Positions 60,205 to 64,000 of a stretch of 64,000 nucleotides of DNA are shown piece after piece (the first letter of the stretch is position 1; every line of letters begins with the position of its first letter). The notes beneath the pieces are model-generated. The model worked only from the letters and a program-made list of their open reading frames with translations. It searched no databases and was not told where the DNA came from. A program made the position numbers and the translations under genes. This stretch comes from MPNO01 sp965200535 (GTDB taxonomy: Bacteria > Pseudomonadota > Alphaproteobacteria > MPNO01). The stretch is taken from assembly GCA_965200535.1 (NCBI GenBank), contig CBDAUF010000002.1:744001-808000 (forward strand), read 5' to 3'.

Positions 60205-61875
60205 TCACTTTGCGGCGTTCGGGAGCGGCGCGGTTCCCTCGACGCGGGCCATGACTCTCTCGGCGAGCCTGCGGCGGTTGACCCGCATGGTCTGGCCGCG
60301 CGGAAAGTCGGAGAATGTCTCCACGCGAACCGGGAACTTGTAGCGTGCGAGCGCCCGCTCGTTCAGGAACCCGGTGACGTCGTCGAGCGTCACGCGGCCC
60401 CCCTCCCCGGGGATGACGCAGAGGCAGGGTACTTCGCCCAGGACATCGTCCGGGATGCCGACGACGGCCGCCTCGATGATTCCCGGATGCTCGGTGAGAA
60501 TGCTCTCCAGTTCGAGCGGAAAGATGTTCATCCCGCCGCGGTTGATCATCTCCTTGATGCGGCCGATCAGGGTGACGTACCCATCCGCATCGACCGTGGC
60601 GGCGTCGCCCGTGCGGAACCAGCCGTCGGGGCCGAGCGCCCCCCATGCCTCGACGGTCGCTTCCGGATTGCGGTAATAGCCCGAACTGGTTGCCGGACCC
60701 CTGATCCATAGTTCGCCCGCCGATCCGGCGGGAAGAGCCCGTCCGGCGCTGTCGACGATGCATATTTCGCCGCCGGGCACCGCCTTGCCGATCGACGGGC
60801 TGCGTCGGATCGATTCCGGGTCGTGGACCGAAACCTGGCCGAACGAACATGCTTCCATCGCGCCGCCCGCGTTGAGCACGACGCATTCGAGCCGCTCCTC
60901 GGCGTTCGCGGCAACGGCGGGCGGCAGGTTCGCCGAACCCGCGCGAATGGCGCGCAGCGATCCCGTGTCGTAGTCCTCGACGAGGGGCGAAGCGGCGAGA
61001 CGGGCGAGAATGGCCGGCGCCGTCACGATCACGCTCACCCGTTCGCGCTCGATCGCCGGCAGCAAGGCCTCCGGTGCGAACCCGTCGCTCAGGACGAGCC
61101 TTGCGCCGCTGACCAGCCAGGCGCTCCAGGCGTGGTATCCGGGGCCGCCCGACAACGGCACGAAGCTGCCGATGGTGTCGGTTTCGGTCAGGCCCACCCG
61201 TTCGACCACACCCTTGCCCCACAGGATTTCCTGTTGTTCGGGCCGCTCGACGAGCTTCGGGGTCCCGGTGCTGCCGCTGGTCACCGCCAGTTTGGTCACC
61301 TCGCGGGGGCCGAACCGCCTGTCCCCGTCCGGCGCCGCATCGTCGTCCGTCGACGGTTCCCCGTCGCCGAGCGAAATGCGCACGCAGTCCGGCGCGGGCC
61401 CGGACGGCCCGACGACGATCGGCTGCACCGCCGGATGGAGGCGGCGAAGGTCCCGCGCCATGCCGATCATGTCGACGCCGCGGAATCCGGCGGGCACGGC
61501 GAGAGCCCGCGGACGCAATATGTCGATCACCGCCTCCAGTTCGGCGCGGCGCCAGACCACCGGCACATATGCGCCCAACAGCCCCACTCTGGTGAGGGCG
61601 AGGCGCAGCAGGCAGTCTTCGACCGAATTGGGCAGCTGCATGACCACCGGCGTGTCCCGGTCGAGGCCCATCCGGTTCAGGATGCGCGCAAACCTGTCAA
61701 CAGCGGCGGCGGCCTCGCGCCAGGTCAGCCGATGGACCGGATCGACAACGGCAATGTCGTCGGGCTGCGCCTCGGCGTGCTGTTCCAGCAGATCGAGCGT
61801 CGTCGTGTCGCTCCAGGCGCCGGAACGCACATAGGCGTCGATCATCTCCGGCGTGAAGCGGGTCGGCTGAGCCAT
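60205..61875 (-). CDS. AMP-binding acyl-CoA ligase
   Basis: 556 aa, ANL-superfamily ligase. AMP loop LAVTSGSTGTPKLVERP (a variant, with serine-glycine-serine-threonine), DGWFRTGDAATVDADGYVTL, RIKEMINRGGMNIFPLELES and the C-terminal lysine near RGQTMRVNRRRLAERV. It makes an acyl-CoA from a carboxylic acid of unknown type. It is the third gene after the flavoprotein and ferredoxin, 30 bp downstream of the ferredoxin. Confidence 0.85.
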   Translation of the reverse strand: MAQPTRFTPEMIDAYVRSGAWSDTTTLDLLEQHAEAQPDDIAVVDPVHRLTWREAAAAVDRFARILNRMGLDRDTPVVMQLPNSVEDCLLRLALTRVGLLGAYVPVVWRRAELEAVIDILRPRALAVPAGFRGVDMIGMARDLRRLHPAVQPIVVGPSGPAPDCVRISLGDGEPSTDDDAAPDGDRRFGPREVTKLAVTSGSTGTPKLVERPEQQEILWGKGVVERVGLTETDTIGSFVPLSGGPGYHAWSAWLVSGARLVLSDGFAPEALLPAIERERVSVIVTAPAILARLAASPLVEDYDTGSLRAIRAGSANLPPAVAANAEERLECVVLNAGGAMEACSFGQVSVHDPESIRRSPSIGKAVPGGEICIVDSAGRALPAGSAGELWIRGPATSSGYYRNPEATVEAWGALGPDGWFRTGDAATVDADGYVTLIGRIKEMINRGGMNIFPLELESILTEHPGIIEAAVVGIPDDVLGEVPCLCVIPGEGGRVTLDDVTGFLNERALARYKFPVRVETFSDFPRGQTMRVNRRRLAERVMARVEGTAPLPNAAK

Positions 61876-61905
61876 CGGCCGGACGGGAAACGCCTGCGCG
61901 GCCCG

Positions 61906-62166
61906 TCAGAGCCGGGGATTGAACTGGCAGGTGCGCCGCAGCCGCGCGAGCAGCGCCCGCCACTCGTCTTCCGTATACCGCCTCGGCTGCACGTAGATGG
62001 CCTCGACCGGGCAGTCGAATTCGCACAGGAAGCATCCCTGGCAATCGTCGCCGTAGACGACGCGGGCTTTCGACTCCTTCATCCGGATGACGTCGGTCGG
62101 GCACGAATCGACGCACGCACCGCAGCCGGTGCATACGATTTCGTCGATCCGCACCTCGACATGCAC
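61906..62166 (-). CDS. 4Fe-4S dicluster ferredoxin (AprB-like)
   Basis: 86 aa. Two cluster motifs: CTGCGACVDSCP and CQGCFLCEFDCP, each CxxCxxCxxxCP, followed by a short C-terminal extension (YTEDEWRALLARLRRTCQFN). GTG 62166 is the start, 5 nt after the flavoprotein stop, with GGAG upstream. The extension and the flavoprotein partner resemble the AprA/AprB pair of adenylylsulfate reductase, but here it probably serves as electron carrier for the 62172-63881 product. Confidence 0.85.
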   Translation of the reverse strand: MHVEVRIDEIVCTGCGACVDSCPTDVIRMKESKARVVYGDDCQGCFLCEFDCPVEAIYVQPRRYTEDEWRALLARLRRTCQFNPRL

Positions 62167-62171
62167 CGGCG

Positions 62172-63881
62172 CTAGCTCCGAAAGAAGGGATGCAGGACCC
62201 TGGTCCGTTCCGGGATCCGGTGGTGCGGGTCGTCGGGGATAGGCTCGTCGAACAGGTCGAGTTCGCCGTTGCCGCCCATTCTGGCGAAAGTGTATTTGAG
62301 CCAGTTTTCGTTGTCCATGTACGGGTAGTCCTCGCGCAGGACGTTGCCGCGGCTTTCGGTCCGGCGGCGGACGACCTGCACCGAAATCTCCATGCATTGC
62401 AGGAAATTGCGCATTCCCAGCACCTTGGCAAGGTCGTGCGGGTCGCCGGCTTTCATGTCCGGCGCCAGCCGGTGCCGGATATCCCTGACCCGGACGAGAA
62501 TATTGTCGAGGCGTTCGGCGTTGAGAGCCTCGGTGATGTCGGTGCCGTAGAGGGCTTCGAGTTCCGACCGGGCGGCGTCGAAACCGACTCCCTGCGTCCT
62601 CTCCATGGGGTCGAGCGTCTGTCGGGCCAGGCGATCGACCTGCGCCTCCGGCGGTGCCGCGGGCGATACCGCTCGGGCGGCTTCGGCGGCGGCATGGCCC
62701 GCGTACCAGCCGCCCACCGCGCACAGGTTGAGCGCCTGCGCGAGCCCCATGAAGCCGCCGTCCGACGTGTTCCCTGCCGCATAGAGGCCGGGAAGGGTGG
62801 TCGCGCCGTTCTCCGTCACCCGGATGCCGGCACCGCCCAGGGTCCCGCTCTGGAACGGCAGCATGGTGACGAACGGGATCGGATCGCGGCCGGGCTCGTA
62901 ACCCGCGCGCTCGTAGGTGTTGAGCACGATAGGGACGACCTGCTTGTAGAGCCGGAGATTTTCCGGGCTGAGCTGCGTGGCGTCCTTGTAGACCGGACCG
63001 CGCCCCTCGCCGTATTCCCGGATCACCGACCGGGCCAGCCGGAAACGGCGAATCCGGTCGCCGCCGGCGATTTCCGTGCCCTCGCTGTTGGCGAACCGGA
63101 CGCCCAGCCCGGCGCCCATTTCGAGGCCGGGCGCAGAAAAGAACTCCGCCGGGATGACGCCCCACCCGGCGAGGAACTCCATCTTGCTGAGCTGCGCGCC
63201 CGCCCGGTAGGCCGCGGCCACGCCGTCCCCGGTGCAGTTGACGGGCATACCGTGGAAACCCGCGCCGGCCTTCGGGTAGGGGATGTGGACGGGCCCGGTG
63301 CACAGGACCGTCGATGCCGCGCGAAACACGTGGACGCCGCCTTCGATGGTATCGAAACCGAGCGCCCCGATTACCCGCCCGCCGGTCGGATGGTTGCCGT
63401 CCGAGGTCAGAAGCTCGGTGACCATGACGCGGTTCACCACCTCGACGCCGCGGCGCAGCGTCTCGTTCCGGAGCGCCATCATGAACTGCGGGCCGCCTTC
63501 CGCCATCATCGCATTGACCGGAAAGAGCGGCCCTACCGCCATGTCTACCCGCTGGATCCGGCCCTTCTCCTTGATCCATTTGACGCCCCACCGGTCCATG
63601 CGGGTCAGCAGGTCGCCGGTGACCTGGATTCCCTGGCGCAGCGCCGTGACGTTGACCATCGGGTTGGTGTGCGCCTTGACCCAGCGGTCGAGGTCGTCGC
63701 CTTCCATGTAGGCCTGAAAGACGCCGGATGCGAGGGAGCTGGTGCCGCTGCGGCCGTAGAAACCCTTGTCGACCAGGAGCACCCGGACGCCGGCCTCGCT
63801 CGCCCTGATCGCTGCGCAGGCAGCCGCCACGCCGCCGCCGACGATGAGGACGTCCGCTTCATGAACCTGCCGACCGACCAT
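62172..63881 (-). CDS. FAD-dependent oxidoreductase, fumarate reductase/AprA-like
   Basis: 569 aa flavoprotein of the succinate dehydrogenase/fumarate reductase/AprA family. FAD motif DVLIVGGGVAAACAAIRASE, a glycine-rich LVDKGFYGRSGTSSLASGVF, active-site region GTLGGAGIRVTENGATTLPG and LYAAGNTSDGGFMGLAQALN; the C-terminus SRGNVLREDYPYMDNENWLK is shared with AprA and FrdA. The covalent-FAD histidine motif of SdhA (SHTVAAQGG) is absent. It heads the operon with a ferredoxin and a CoA ligase, so it may oxidise or reduce an acyl or sulfur compound; no substrate can be read. ATG 63881 has AAGGTG upstream. Confidence 0.82.
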   Translation of the reverse strand: MVGRQVHEADVLIVGGGVAAACAAIRASEAGVRVLLVDKGFYGRSGTSSLASGVFQAYMEGDDLDRWVKAHTNPMVNVTALRQGIQVTGDLLTRMDRWGVKWIKEKGRIQRVDMAVGPLFPVNAMMAEGGPQFMMALRNETLRRGVEVVNRVMVTELLTSDGNHPTGGRVIGALGFDTIEGGVHVFRAASTVLCTGPVHIPYPKAGAGFHGMPVNCTGDGVAAAYRAGAQLSKMEFLAGWGVIPAEFFSAPGLEMGAGLGVRFANSEGTEIAGGDRIRRFRLARSVIREYGEGRGPVYKDATQLSPENLRLYKQVVPIVLNTYERAGYEPGRDPIPFVTMLPFQSGTLGGAGIRVTENGATTLPGLYAAGNTSDGGFMGLAQALNLCAVGGWYAGHAAAEAARAVSPAAPPEAQVDRLARQTLDPMERTQGVGFDAARSELEALYGTDITEALNAERLDNILVRVRDIRHRLAPDMKAGDPHDLAKVLGMRNFLQCMEISVQVVRRRTESRGNVLREDYPYMDNENWLKYTFARMGGNGELDLFDEPIPDDPHHRIPERTRVLHPFFRS

Positions 63882-63967
63882 GCCGCACCTTATGGCTTCT
63901 ATGCGGCGAATGCAAAACGGCGTCGCCCGCGCGACCGCGGCCTGCGGCAGACCGGAAAGTCGGTCAA

Positions 63968-63988
63968 GGCGCGCTCTGCGGGCGCGCC
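63968..63988. terminator. 7-bp GC hairpin at the window end
   Basis: GGCGCGC (63968-63974) pairs with GCGCGCC (63982-63988) around a 7-nt loop. It could end a transcript arriving from beyond the window or be part of the upstream region of the flavoprotein operon. The rest of 63882-64000 shows no gene. Confidence 0.35.
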
Positions 63989-64000
63989 CCGATCAGCCCC

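Overview
The window is GC-rich DNA that reads as the chromosome of an alphaproteobacterium. The evidence is a set of housekeeping neighbourhoods typical of that class: rsfS-rlmH, then ctpA-rppH, an F1-only ATP synthase operon (atpHAGDC without F0 genes), tsaD and gpsA divergent from hemC-hemD-COG4223-hemY, and sdhCDAB preceded by a tRNA-Thr. A Rhodospirillales-like member would fit, but order-level placement is inference. I see no phage, transposase, integrase, rRNA or CRISPR array.

Layout. 1-3 kb: tail of a TauD/TfdA dioxygenase and a complete TRAP transporter (dctP-dctQ-dctM). 3-4 kb: rsfS (with an unusual start region) and rlmH. 4-15.8 kb: an accessory block with a nucleoside-phosphorylase-like gene, a seven-gene minus-strand operon (acyl-CoA synthetase, LivGHM-K-F transporter, PaaK-like ligase), a VOC protein, a YbfB/YjiJ-type MFS carrier and a DUF3237 protein. 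16-18.6 kb: ctpA, rppH and a di-iron ferritin-like protein. 18.8-23.7 kb: atpCDGAH. 24-31.6 kb: the most interesting segment, five pyrimidine genes on the minus strand (pyrK, pyrD class 1B, an M20 carbamoylase/ureidohydrolase, pyrC, pyrE), followed in the same direction by an NMT1/THI5-type ABC transporter. 31.7-34 kb: MBL hydrolase, 2-hydroxyacid dehydrogenase and a small membrane protein. 34-37.8 kb: a ubiD-frmA-ldh operon. 38-43.7 kb: an ODP-type di-iron MBL protein, msrB, an acyl-CoA-dehydrogenase-like flavoprotein, a lone xanthine-dehydrogenase-type molybdenum subunit and an enoyl-CoA hydratase. 43.7-50.3 kb: hmgA, gpsA, an alpha/beta hydrolase, a cupin, MaoC, CaiB and tsaD. 50.4-54.8 kb: haem genes. 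54.9-58.5 kb: tRNA-Thr and sdhCDAB. 58.6-59.7 kb: a TbpB-like lipoprotein gene split by one in-frame stop. 60.2-63.9 kb: an AprA/FrdA-like flavoprotein, a two-cluster ferredoxin and an acyl-CoA ligase.

How the genes work together. The core genes make ATP (F1 and succinate dehydrogenase), haem, tRNA modification and ribosome factors. The accessory genes are mostly uptake systems plus CoA-linked, aromatic or organic-acid catabolism (Liv and TRAP transporters, four CoA-activating or CoA-transferring enzymes, UbiD, HmgA, a molybdenum hydroxylase), suggesting a heterotroph living on mixed organic acids and aromatics.

The best candidate for an undescribed system is the 24-31.6 kb cluster. A ureidohydrolase is translationally coupled between pyrD and pyrC by 4-nt overlaps on both sides, and NAD-linked PyrD/PyrK is present instead of the quinone-linked enzyme usual in Proteobacteria. 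Run in reverse, PyrDK, PyrC and the hydrolase would convert orotate to dihydroorotate, N-carbamoylaspartate and then aspartate + CO2 + NH3. PyrE would salvage orotate to UMP, and the ABC transporter could import the substrate. This is inference from gene content and coupling; no substrate can be read from the sequence.
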